Notes under the pieces: generated by a model
The model's database searches: none
The model's input: only the letters and a program-made list of their open reading frames with translations
Told to the model about the DNA's origin: nothing
Made by a program: the position numbers and the translations under genes
Shown here: piece by piece, positions 39,264-49,300 of the stretch
Position numbering within the stretch: position 1 is the first letter of the stretch
Layout of the letters: the number at the start of each line of letters is the position of its first letter
Assembly: GCA_030849065.1 (NCBI GenBank)
Contig: JASAON010001619.1
Span: 1 to 64,000, forward strand
Source: Jaenimonas drosophilae
Lineage: Eukaryota; Euglenozoa; Kinetoplastea; Trypanosomatida; Trypanosomatidae
Length of the DNA: 64,000 nt
Direction of reading: 5' to 3'

Positions 39264-40430
39264 ATGTCTGTACTGGAGGAACGTCTTCTCTACGCCAGCA
39301 AAGCGGAGCTTCTAGAGCACATATCCTTTCAGCGCGACTTGATTGACCGGCTTCATCGCCGCGTGCTTGATCTTGAGGTAGCGCTGGATGAGGAATACCG
39401 CATCGGGGCAAACATCCGACGCGAGATGGTCACGTCCACACATTCCTCTCCAGCTTCTGTGCGGCTCGCCCCGCATCAGGATGCCACGACCAAAGTGTCA
39501 ACGGCCCTTGAGCCTGAAATGGAGGGTGATGGGCGCCGTCTCTTCTACCCATCGTCAGCAGATCGACGGGCACCGATATCGGTCCAAGCTGAGGAAGTAC
39601 GATCTGAAAGTGGCCGCATTTCAGGAGTGTTGCCACCCAGACGTTCGGCTACTCAGGCTCATCCCCAGAGCGGAGACGTTGATGACGGTGATTCTCCACC
39701 ACCTCGGCAGCTAATCCGTGAAGGATCTTCTCCACGTGCGGAGAATGGTCATGGGTCGCGCATCGATCAACTCCGCGTGCACTCAGTGGGAGCACATGAT
39801 GCTGAGCTGGAGGATGCCCGTGGCGGGCGACATATTGCTGTGCGAAGCTCGTCCAGGATTCCAGCCGAGGTAGCCGCTGAGCTCCACTATCTGCGCGAGG
39901 AGCTGCAGCGCCGTTCCAGACGTGATGCACGATCACAAAGCTCACCGCCAGTGGTGGTAGGAGAAGGCACTAATCGTCACCTTCAGTGCCGCCCACGCTG
40001 GGTCTCCACCTCCGCTGCTCGGATTGTATACGATGATGAGGTGTTTCTTCGCGAGAAGAGCATTCACAATCGCGGGGAATCGATCAACCGTTCCGCCTCC
40101 ACGCCACGAGCAGCAGCAGCAGCTGCTGCAGCCGTTCCGAACAAGTGGTGCCGCTCAAGCTCCCCGTTGACGGCAGCGGTGCCAGCGAAGGCCACCCATT
40201 CGGTGCGTACGCCTCCAGGGGCCATACGAACCCCACGTGCGGATGCGTCGCCCAGATCTGCGGTGAACCTTTCAAGGTGGAGTGATGAGGTTGATGTTGC
40301 AGCTACGCGACCGTCGGTGCCGGGCGTAGCAGCCGTGCCACGCCGATCAGAGGATGAGCTTGGCCCGGCCGTCGCACCTCCTGGCGCTCTTCTCAAGAAC
40401 TTTTGCCGAGCTGTGAGTGAGGAGAAGTGA
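39264..40430 (+). CDS. Unassigned 388-aa Ser/Arg-rich protein with N-terminal coiled coil
   Basis: The frame opens at a TTG at 39201, but the ATG at 39264 is the first credible start. Residues about 1-55 form an amphipathic helix with heptads (LLEHISFQRDLIDRLHRRV, then LEVALDEEYR). The remainder is rich in Ser, Arg, Pro and Ala with SP-type sites and an Ala run (about 287-297), so it is likely disordered and phosphorylated. This layout is common in kinetoplastid cytoskeletal proteins. No domain recognised. Confidence 0.72.
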   Translation: MSVLEERLLYASKAELLEHISFQRDLIDRLHRRVLDLEVALDEEYRIGANIRREMVTSTHSSPASVRLAPHQDATTKVSTALEPEMEGDGRRLFYPSSADRRAPISVQAEEVRSESGRISGVLPPRRSATQAHPQSGDVDDGDSPPPRQLIREGSSPRAENGHGSRIDQLRVHSVGAHDAELEDARGGRHIAVRSSSRIPAEVAAELHYLREELQRRSRRDARSQSSPPVVVGEGTNRHLQCRPRWVSTSAARIVYDDEVFLREKSIHNRGESINRSASTPRAAAAAAAAVPNKWCRSSSPLTAAVPAKATHSVRTPPGAIRTPRADASPRSAVNLSRWSDEVDVAATRPSVPGVAAVPRRSEDELGPAVAPPGALLKNFCRAVSEEK

Positions 40431-40641
40431 GAAGAGAGAGAGGGAGTGATGCACAGGATAGAGAGGCATGCGTGTCGTGCGTGTGAGTGGGCTCGTGACG
40501 GACCAAGGAGCCTTCACTGTATCGTGTGCATCGACACCAAACGGAGGTTGTCCTGTAGCGTACTTGTTTCTCTGCATGATACTTGTGAAGTGACCCAACA
40601 TCTCTTCGCCCCTTCCCCACGCTTACTCTCGTTCATTTTAC

Positions 40642-40673
40642 TTTTTTTTTTTTTTTGGCTGTGGAGTAAGTAG
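40642..40673 (+). promoter_or_regulatory. Poly-T splice acceptor
   Basis: A C followed by 16 T, then GGCTGTGGAGTAAGTAG. It is the longest uninterrupted T run in the window and precedes the RING-protein ATG (40689). It argues against using the GTG at 40674 as the start. Confidence 0.7.
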
Positions 40674-40688
40674 GTGAGGGAGTCCTCC

Positions 40689-41819
40689 ATGGAGTTTATC
40701 ATCCAGCTGCAGGAGGAGGTGAGCTCCCCCGTCTCACAACACGTTTTGCCCATCAATCGTTTGATGCGCAGGGCAACAGCAGACATGGCAAAACGGCAGG
40801 CCGATGTGGCACGCCAGCAGCAAACCAGGCGCGGTCGAAAGGGTCGTGACCACCTGTCTCTGCCCCCACTCTCCACGTTGCCACTAACGATCACTGGAAG
40901 GGCCCTCGTGGAGCTTTGCGTGGATGAGAGTGATGCTCCAAAAACTGATGTGGGTGATGGATCATCAATGACGTGCGTCATTGTTCGATGCGCTCCCCGA
41001 GGAGAGCAGAGTAGTTTGCTGAACCCGCTGCACGTAGTTCCTGCAGGCGAGATGTCGGCTCACATCTTTGATGTACAGTCGCATCTTCTCCAGCCGGATC
41101 AGCTTGTCATCTTCACCCAATGGGCAAGCCTTGGGGAGGTTGCCGTGACAGAATCTGCAGTTGTAGCTCGTGAAGCAACCGCCGCCGCCGCCGCAGCTGC
41201 ACACGCTGCAGACGAGCTACATGCCCCTGCGGAGGATGATCCAGCCACAGATTCGGCTAGCCACGGGCGGGGAAGCAAGCGCTCACGTGAGAGCCCGACC
41301 TCCACCATCAACTCAGGCCGTTCCTCTCTTCACCCGCGTCTGCGCGCGGAGTCCACCTTTGAAGTTGTCCCCGCCATGACCAAAAAGGAAGACTTCAGCG
41401 AGCTCAACGGGCTCCTTGTGAATGGGCGTCTGAACCTTCCAATTGAGGTAAAGAAACTGCTGTGCCACAAGTGCGGGCAGATTCCGCTCGTTACCCTGAC
41501 CATGTCGTGTTGTGGCGTGGCTCTCTGCAACTACTGCGTTCCAACCCCACCTACGGTGACGGGGGCTTCGGAGCAGGATCGGAGGTGCCCCCACTGCTGT
41601 GAGCTGCCCGTTTTTCCCCCATCTAGTCATTCGGAACGGGATGACTACGTCTCTGCGCTGGTGAAGGAGCTCAAGGTGCTATACCTTCCTCAGCTTGCCG
41701 CGTTGCGCGAGCGACGAGGACGACGCCCGTCGATGCAGCAATCTCCATCAATGACACCATCTTCTGACCACACCGGCACATCTGTGCCCTATCTGATTCC
41801 TAGTCCACCTGCTGGGTAG
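40689..41819 (+). CDS. RING-type zinc-finger protein, RBBP6/Mpe1-like finger
   Basis: A 376-residue protein. The ATG at 40689 is the first after the poly-T acceptor. The finger spans about residues 257-305: LLCHKCGQIPLVTLTMSCCG, then CNYC and RCPHC. The CCG followed by CxxC arrangement is the C4C4 variant seen in RBBP6/Mpe1, a subunit of the mRNA 3'-end cleavage and polyadenylation factor. The usual N-terminal DWNN ubiquitin-like domain and CCHC knuckle are not visible; instead there is a basic helix (about 20-50) and a poly-Ala segment (about 165-175). It may be a ubiquitin ligase or a polyadenylation-factor relative; the second is a weaker inference. Confidence 0.75.
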   Translation: MEFIIQLQEEVSSPVSQHVLPINRLMRRATADMAKRQADVARQQQTRRGRKGRDHLSLPPLSTLPLTITGRALVELCVDESDAPKTDVGDGSSMTCVIVRCAPRGEQSSLLNPLHVVPAGEMSAHIFDVQSHLLQPDQLVIFTQWASLGEVAVTESAVVAREATAAAAAAAHAADELHAPAEDDPATDSASHGRGSKRSRESPTSTINSGRSSLHPRLRAESTFEVVPAMTKKEDFSELNGLLVNGRLNLPIEVKKLLCHKCGQIPLVTLTMSCCGVALCNYCVPTPPTVTGASEQDRRCPHCCELPVFPPSSHSERDDYVSALVKELKVLYLPQLAALRERRGRRPSMQQSPSMTPSSDHTGTSVPYLIPSPPAG

Positions 41820-42026
41820 ATGAAGTTGATCGATGGCACAACATCACCATGTGCACAGTCAACGACCATATTTCTGAGTTCACTCTATTTTGGATGCCCT
41901 TCCCACCTAACAAAGCACATCTTTACTTCTTCTCTTTCTCTTACTGAAATTCTTCTTACTCTTTTTCGAAAGCCAAAGGGAAACAGAGCAGCGGGCATCA
42001 ACTGAAGAGCGTCAATGATGTGAGTC

Positions 42027-42905
42027 ATGCCTGCATCACATCATAGCTCTCGCACGACTCAGCGACCCACTGCCAAACGCAGCCGCCATAAATACAACGA
42101 GCGAGACTGCCGTTCTCAAGTCGGCAACGAGTTCCCACGTGTCTCGACACTCCTCACATCTCAGGTTGATGCTTCACGAAAGCAGTGGCCCTCGCTAGCG
42201 AAGATACTTCGCCTAGTCAAGGCCCCACCTGCTTCCATCACACACACAAGTCTGCACTTCCATAGACCTTCCCGTGAAGAATCCCCTTTGGATACTCACA
42301 ATGCCTGTCTCATTACCCTCCCTGGGGTGTTCAGACAAGACTCAGCTATGCCATCTGACTCGTGCACCAGCACGTTTAGGAACTACCTCATCTCGGAACT
42401 TGTCGCTGGAGTTCGCACACAGATGGGCTCTCTGGACCCCATTGACCAAGACGCCCTACTCCTGATTGCCGCACTGCCGAACAACTTCGATTCGTCGGCT
42501 TCACCGCCCTGTGAATCCGTACCAGTTCCCACAAAACGTAGCCGCCGTCGTTCAATTGAACCATGGAGGGTTGCTGGATTTTGTGTTGCCGTAGCCATCA
42601 CAGCGGCCTACCGAGCTCATCTCACATCCTCACCCGACTCGTCAGACCAAACAAACAACAGCCAAGTTCATCACATTGGTGATGTGTGGTGCACTGGAAC
42701 CACCTTTTGCGGCATCCAATCCATTTGGGTGCACCAACAGCACCGCCATAAACATCTCGCCACAGCCCTCACCAACGAGGCACGCCATCGCATCTGTTTC
42801 GGCTGCGTCATTCCCGCCGAGCACGTTGCATTTTCTGAACCCACTGCAGAGGGTTCTCAATTTGCACTTCACTACTCCGGTCGTAGTGACTTCCTCGTCT
42901 ACTAA
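42027..42905 (+). CDS. ECO1: Sister-chromatid cohesion N-acetyltransferase (ESCO/Eco1 family)
   Basis: A 292-residue protein, recognised by its C-terminus (about 228-292): CGIQSIWVHQQHRHKHLATAL, then FGCVIPAEHVAFSEPTAEGS and HYSGRSDFLVY. These match the Eco1/ESCO signatures in order: the acetyl-CoA binding helix after IWV, the YGSYL-type loop, the AFSDPTPDG-type motif and the terminal FLVY. The enzyme acetylates cohesin SMC3 to lock cohesion during S phase. Changes from the norm: Glu for Asp in FSEP, and no CxxCG zinc finger in the N-terminal part, which is instead Ser/Arg/His-rich. A minimal upstream ORF (ATG ATG TGA, about 42015-42023) precedes the chosen ATG. Confidence 0.85.
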   Translation: MPASHHSSRTTQRPTAKRSRHKYNERDCRSQVGNEFPRVSTLLTSQVDASRKQWPSLAKILRLVKAPPASITHTSLHFHRPSREESPLDTHNACLITLPGVFRQDSAMPSDSCTSTFRNYLISELVAGVRTQMGSLDPIDQDALLLIAALPNNFDSSASPPCESVPVPTKRSRRRSIEPWRVAGFCVAVAITAAYRAHLTSSPDSSDQTNNSQVHHIGDVWCTGTTFCGIQSIWVHQQHRHKHLATALTNEARHRICFGCVIPAEHVAFSEPTAEGSQFALHYSGRSDFLVY

Positions 42906-43880
42906 ACACCACTTTCCCTACCCACAGACTTCTCCCTTCCTATCTCCATCAACAAAATCGCATGATGACTCAACATCACTCCCTCTGCCTACTCTTCACA
43001 ACCTACAATCTTACCTCAGCACCAAAAAGAACTCACCGGTCTCTATCACACGACCACCACCGCTACTCCTCCTGCATTCTTCACTTTGCACTACCTTGAA
43101 CCCGCACGCGACCATTCATGATGACAACCAAAGCAGGGAATCTCTTGTCGAGCGGGGGTCAAAACTGGCTGCCCGTGGTGACATGAAACACTTTGTTTAC
43201 AATCCATTCAAGATGTCTGACGTGTGATACCTCTGCGTGCGTATCTCTGTGCGTGTGTGAATGAGTGGGTGAGTGAATGTTGCAGTCCTTTGCAGTGTTT
43301 TGTGATGCTGCTGTTCTTCAGTGGAGCTACGCTGTGGCCCACTGCATTCTCCTATTCTACAGGTTTGCTGGCTGGTCTGCCTGTTGCCTGACTCCCCTGC
43401 ATCTGCAGTATACTAGCTATAGTGTTCTATGACGGTGTTCCTATGATGATTGTGGCATCTCTCCTCGGAAACGTTGCTGACATCAATTGCCTTCGAACCT
43501 AATACCAAGGCTGAGGAACGCGAACTATTACTGCTGTAGCTGTTGCTGCAAATGAAGGCTTTCATGAAGGATGTGTGTGTACTTGGTGTGACGACGCACG
43601 TGATGATACGGTATTACGACGAACAACTCGTCTGAACCCTACGGATGACCTATACCTTTTGCTTCCTCACTGACCTGCGTCCCTCCAGTACTGCTATTCC
43701 TTCTGAAACGCTTTGTGCTTTGGTGCTTCTCAAGTTGTTATGAGTTGCTGAAGCTTATATGGTCATGGGTGGTGTGCAGATCGCTTGAATCTTTATCTTG
43801 TCCTCTTTTTTTCTGTTGTTTTCTAGTTGTTCTTTCAAAGAGTCTCTCGTTCTGTATACTCTAGGTGAATCGTGGGAAAC
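42906..43880 (+). other. Long intergenic spacer, no gene recognised
   Basis: About 975 bases, the longest gap outside the strand-switch region. An overlapping frame (42676-43227) runs from inside ECO1 into the gap but has no recognisable sequence. The last 60 bases hold strong CT/T tracts ending CTCTAG before the MFS-carrier ATG. It is probably a long 3' UTR; a non-coding RNA cannot be excluded. Confidence 0.55.
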
Positions 43881-45548
43881 ATGCGCAGCACGAACTGTGG
43901 TAATTTCGTGGACCCGAATCGATGGCTGGTGCTTATACTCTTCTGCGTGTACAGCTGCTCGAATGCCATTCAGTGGATTACCTTTGCCCCTATTGCGACC
44001 AATGTGAAGGATTTCTTTGATCTTTCGACTAACCAGCTGAATATGCTTTCGTCAGTGTACATGATTGTCTTCGCAGCTGGCGCATATTTCACTTGTACGA
44101 CTTTTGAGAAGTGGGGTGTGCGTAGGGGACTTCTTATCGGCTGTGGTCTGAATGCGTTGGGAGGAATTCTTAAGGTAACCCCAGGCTTGCAGAAGCCGTC
44201 TTACACAACGATGATTATTCCTCAAACGTTGTGCTCTTTGGCTCAGTTGTTTGTTCTTTCGACCCCGCCATTGATTGCGGCACAGTATTTTGTGCCAGAG
44301 AAGCGTGCGTTTGCCACTGCGGTGGCGGCAACGGCGAACAGTCTGGGTAATGCAGTTGCGCTCTTTGTGCCGCCACTGATTGTGGTGAATGGCACTAGCA
44401 AGGAGTTCTATATCCTATTTGGGTGGGAGATGGTGCTTTGTGTGGGTGTGTTTATTTGCGTCATCTTCTTCTTGCGCCCGCCGCAGTTCAAAGCCCCCAG
44501 CGCAGAGTTGCTGAAGCAGGTGAAGGATGAGTCGAATACCGGTGTGAGCCGGACGACGGATCATTTGGAGCCTGCTGGCGTAGATACAGAGACTCAAGGT
44601 TCTCCCACCTCCCGCGGCGAGTTCTTGTCTGTGAAGACGGGTCTCCACGTACCAACCATGGACCAAACAGGTCTTGGTGATGGAGGTGACGCTGGAAGTG
44701 AAGCCAAGCAGAAGAGTGGTGGCTGCTGGCGTCGGTTGCGGGACTCCGAGGAGCTGATTACCTACGTGGAGGTTGGTCGAACGGTGTGGAAGCTTGTGCG
44801 TCAGCGCGACTTCATGTTTCTGCTGTGTGCCTTCAGTATCAGCGTTGGCAGCAACTGGACCTTTGCTTCTGTGTTGGCCCAAATCCTGGAGCCATTTGGG
44901 GTGTCTGCTACGCTGGCTGGTGTGGATGGCGCGCTGAATATTGCCCTCGGAACAGTCGTGGCGTACGTGGTTGGAATTTGGGTGGATAATCATCGCCGCT
45001 ACAAATACCCCGTTCTCATTTGTCTGATTGGTTCCGTGCTGTGCTGCCTTGCACTGATGCTTGTGATGCTGAAGGTGACGCCCAACTCAACCGACATGAA
45101 TGGCCTGGCTTCTTTTGTTTATATCCTTGCGGGTATCTTTCAGAACACCGCCACCCCGATTTGCTTTGAGTTTGCCATGGAGATTACGTACCCACTTCCG
45201 GAGTCGGTCCCCGGAGCCATGCTCATGGCTGGTGCCAACACCGTTTCTTTGATTCTGCTCTCCATCTCATCGGATATGCTGGGCAATGGTGTTGCATCCA
45301 AGAGTGCCTGCGTCAACGTGCTGATTTTGGTCACCAGCGTGTGTGCAGTTGGCGCAACGCTTGCTATTTTCCCTCGCGAGCGGCTCAACCGTCGCCAGGC
45401 CGAGCTGCAGGCGAGGGAGTCTGCAGCAGCTGGTCTCCTTCAGGAGGATGGAGAAACCCCTCAAGAAGAAGTGTTGAGTGATGAGCGTGATGGTGCCCAC
45501 AGCGTAACCCACCCCAGCCATGATGGTGAACCAAGGTTCCTTCACTAA
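43881..45548 (+). CDS. MFS transporter, FLVCR-like (heme/choline carrier family)
   Basis: A 555-residue protein. The frame can open at a GTG at 43872; the ATG at 43881 is preferred. About 12 membrane segments are visible. The first helices match the FLVCR subfamily well: NRWLVLILFCVYSCSNAIQW, followed by a cytosolic turn and FEKWGVRRGLLIGCGLNALG. FLVCR proteins, named for a host receptor in mammals and not viral themselves, carry heme or choline; a Leishmania member supplies heme to these heme auxotrophs. The loop between helices 6 and 7 is long (about 198-300) and polar. The cytosolic tail is acidic. Substrate cannot be told from sequence. Confidence 0.88.
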   Translation: MRSTNCGNFVDPNRWLVLILFCVYSCSNAIQWITFAPIATNVKDFFDLSTNQLNMLSSVYMIVFAAGAYFTCTTFEKWGVRRGLLIGCGLNALGGILKVTPGLQKPSYTTMIIPQTLCSLAQLFVLSTPPLIAAQYFVPEKRAFATAVAATANSLGNAVALFVPPLIVVNGTSKEFYILFGWEMVLCVGVFICVIFFLRPPQFKAPSAELLKQVKDESNTGVSRTTDHLEPAGVDTETQGSPTSRGEFLSVKTGLHVPTMDQTGLGDGGDAGSEAKQKSGGCWRRLRDSEELITYVEVGRTVWKLVRQRDFMFLLCAFSISVGSNWTFASVLAQILEPFGVSATLAGVDGALNIALGTVVAYVVGIWVDNHRRYKYPVLICLIGSVLCCLALMLVMLKVTPNSTDMNGLASFVYILAGIFQNTATPICFEFAMEITYPLPESVPGAMLMAGANTVSLILLSISSDMLGNGVASKSACVNVLILVTSVCAVGATLAIFPRERLNRRQAELQARESAAAGLLQEDGETPQEEVLSDERDGAHSVTHPSHDGEPRFLH

Positions 45549-46338
45549 ACCTAACACAGCACATTGAGTGTTGCTGAGAGAGCATCCTGCTTCCTTTTAA
45601 GCACATGCTCCATTGTTCTTCCCCTTCTTTGCAACACTCCGTGACCGGTCGACAATCGAGCGCTCATTCACTCATCTGCTTTTGTACCTCTCTTGGTATG
45701 GTACGGGCATTGCGTGACGACTTTGGTTGCCACACTGTAAGGCCCCTGTGATGTCCTCTTTTTTTTCACTTGCTGCCCTTCTTGCAGCCTCCCCATGTGC
45801 GCCTACACACGTTGATCCATCCTTCAGTGGTTGTTCACCGATCTTCGCTTTATGTTTGTTTATTTTCCCACCCCTTCCTCCTCGGATGGTATCTGCGTGC
45901 GGTTGAGACTTATGCGATGATTTTCAGAGTTTGCAGAGTACATAATTGAGTCCCCCCAACAAACATCAACACACAATGAGAAAAAAAAACGAACACCGCG
46001 TGCTTGTGTGAATCTTTTATGTTTCCCGCTGGTCTGCCCGAAGCACCTGGACACACACAGGGGGGCTCTTTCACAGCTACCCTGCCAATCCAATCCAGTC
46101 TCAACCGTGAGACTGGTGCTCACCGTGGTACAGTACCATATCCATATCATACATACATCAACGCAACAGAATCAGTTTCCAACCACGCACTGGCATTGTC
46201 GTCTGAAATGTCTGTTCATGTACTGTGAATCATCTTTTGTACCTCATCACTACACTCACGTTTTGCTATCTCTATCTCTCGCTTGCTTACTTCCTCACAT
46301 TTTCACCAACATGTTAGGTTGACTGGATTTGGGACCTC
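45549..46338 (+). other. Long intergenic spacer
   Basis: About 790 bases of T/C-rich UTR sequence between the MFS carrier and the metallophosphoesterase gene. The acceptor is probably the TTAG at 46316-46319, 20 bases before the ATG. No gene recognised. Confidence 0.6.
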
Positions 46339-49300
46339 ATGTGGTGGAGCAACTCAACCTCACCCGCGGCGTTTCCATTTCGCGATGCCTGCGCACACGT
46401 CCTCGGCCCACACTTGGAGTATCTTCTTCAGGAGCTCAATACATTTTCGCCTGACTTCGTTTGGTCGCTGGTGTACGCAGGTCTGATTGGATCCATCTAT
46501 CTCTTCCACTCACCCTTTCGTTCACACAGTACCGCTTCGGTTGATTTGTACGCGCGACTCACCAAGGTGCTCCAAACATGGTGTGTGATGGTCATCCTCT
46601 CTGCGCACATTGGGCCCACGGTGTTTCAGGAAAAGCGGATGATGCTATCAGCGACTGTTGTGGATGACTCTCATGGCAACTCCATTTTCTTCTTCCCGCT
46701 CTTCATTGGCCTCAGCGGCGCCTTCTTGTACCTGCACAAGCTCAAACGCCTCTTTGGGATGGGCGTGACGTATGGAGCCTCCCTCAGCTACGTGTTACTC
46801 AACTCATTTCTCCTAACCGTGATTGTGACGATGCACAGCGCATACGTCAGTCGTGTGTTCGATCCATCCAGGCGCACCTCGGAGGAGAGCTGGGCATGGT
46901 CGGTGCTGGAGACGTTGTTGGCGGTGCCATCTCCCACCCAGAGCCCAGTTCGTGCTCTGGCAAAAATGTGGATGTTGTGTTTTGTATCTCTTGCGGCGGA
47001 CTACCAATACAAGAAGTACCGCTGCTTTGACCCGTCCCGTGGAATCTTTTGGAGTGAGCTGTACGACCTCACCAAGAAGAACCCGCACCCACGTACCGTG
47101 CGCATTCACTCCGCCTCGGTGGATTGGCGGGAGCTGGAACCAAAACCACACAGCTTAACCCCGTCCGTAACATTGGTACTTCCTTCATCGCATCCTGCCT
47201 CCCCCGTGCAGCGTGCAGATGGCGCGCCAGCCCTCCTACCGTCTGTGATAGGAAGCAAATCTGCTGCTCCTCGTTTTGAGCTACCAGCCACTAACTCTGC
47301 TGGAGGTCAGCTGTATCGGGAGGTGCCAGTGCTCCAGGATGATCTTCTTGGGCTCTTCTCTCCTCGACGGACTTCCACCAAGCCGCAACGACGGCGAAGC
47401 GCATCGCGCTTGGATGCCACCACACACCCATCTACGCCGGTTGGCCTGAATGCCCCTGGGTGGTCTGCCGATATTGGCCGTCTGAATGCCTCCTACCCCG
47501 TTGCAGAAGAGCAGCTGGATGAGCTGCGTCAGTCTCGCCATCCCTTCAACAAACCCGCCATGGTGCCGTGGTGGTCCACCTTCAGCTTCTCCACCGCCAT
47601 GCAGGCCTTCTTGGGCACCACCTTGAGCTTCCTCGCCTTTGATGTGCGGGCCATTGAGGGATTTCGAACCCCCAAAGTTTTTGATCTGAAGTTTTCCGGG
47701 CGAGCTCCCGCCCCCGACGCGGGACTCACCAACTCATCCATCACCTCACGCGGGGCCTTCTCCATGACCGACTCGGAATCTGCCAAGGGCGAACGTTCCA
47801 GTGCTGCGGTAGGGGAGAGCGTGGAGGAGGAGGTGGATGTCTGGTTCGACTGGATCGCTGATGTTGGGGATGGCTTCAACCCCACCTATGAAATGGCACG
47901 TTTGTTGGCACAGCCCAGCCTCACACTGGAGCTGAAGTCAGAGATGGGGTACCCACAGAGCCCCATCTCCCCGCAGCAGCCCTTCACCCCATCCATGTCT
48001 CCCAAGAAGTTTCGTGGGGGTGATGAGGATTCACGCCCTCGTGGACGTCACAGCGGGGTGGATGAGCAGCGTGGCATGGGCCCTCGACGTACCGCGTCCG
48101 TGGAGAACATACCACGTCTCGGAGCATCTTTCCGACGTGGACGTCGCTCACACAAAAACCAAATCACAATGCCCCGTGGCTCCTTCACCATCATTGGCGG
48201 TGATTTGGCCTATCCTAACCCCACAGATGAGACCTACCAAACACGTCTCTTCAGCCCGTACTGTGATGCGCTTCGTGGCAACGTCCAGCTGCAGCAGCAG
48301 TTCCACGAACATCAGCGCCGTATTGTTCAGCAAGACCCAGAGGACCCTGATGTGGCCCACCTTCGGATGTTGGATGCATCGACGGTGTCACGCCTGGCAC
48401 ACGGCGGCGACCTTCTTCGAAGTCAGCGTCTGAGCGTGGATGAAGCGTTGCGAAGTGTTCCGCTTATGTTTGCAATTCCAGGCAATCACGACTGGTTTGA
48501 TGGCTTATCCACCTTCCGCAAGTACATTGTGGAGAAGACGTGGATTGGTGGCTGGCTGATGCCACAGCGGAGCAGCTTCTTCGTCCTGAAACTTCCGCTT
48601 AATTGGTTCATCATTTGCTGCGACACAGGAAACACGGCAGACATTGACTCGGCACAGCGAAACTACTTCTTGGATGTTGTGGAGAAGTACATGGATGAGC
48701 AGAGTTGTGTCATTCTGACGTGCCACGAACCTGGATGGGTGTACGATGCAATGATGTTCCGCACAGAGCCACTTCAACCAGAGATTGATCGGCTAATTCG
48801 TCACTTGGGAACGCGTTTGCGACTGCGCATTGCCGGAGACATTCATCACTACTCCCGCCACACCCCATGCGATCCACTCTCAGAGGCCGCCACGTTGGTT
48901 GTGAGCGGAGGTGGCGGTGCGTTTCTCCACGGCCCACGAGGCGACTTGGTCATTTCACAAGGGACGAGGTACAAACGTGGCGGGGCTTTTCCTCAAGGAA
49001 GCCACACCTTTCTGCCCATGGTGGCCAAGTTGTGGGGGTTCCGCCTCGTCAACTGGAAGTTTGATGTGGTGGTGGGTTGTTTGTGCTTCGCCCTTGTGTT
49101 ATCTCTCCTACCGTTGCCTCTTCACAAGATGATCCAGCAGAGTGAGGAGGTGGGGCATGACCTGTCCTACTCCGCACAGATGATCTCCTTTGTGGTGGGC
49201 ACCACGATGGATCTCTTCAGCTTTCTTTTGTTGCGTGCAACCGTTTCGTTGGTGCCTTTTGGTATCTTTTTGGTCTTCTTCTCATCAGCCGGTAGCGACC

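Noticed and set aside
42676..43227. 183-aa ORF overlapping the ECO1 end
   Set aside because: Its first part is out of frame with a recognised domain, and the rest is Pro/Ser/Leu-rich UTR-like translation with no acceptor before its start.
43881..45548. Viral origin suggested by the FLVCR family name
   Set aside because: The family is a cellular transporter family named after a host receptor; nothing in the sequence is viral.
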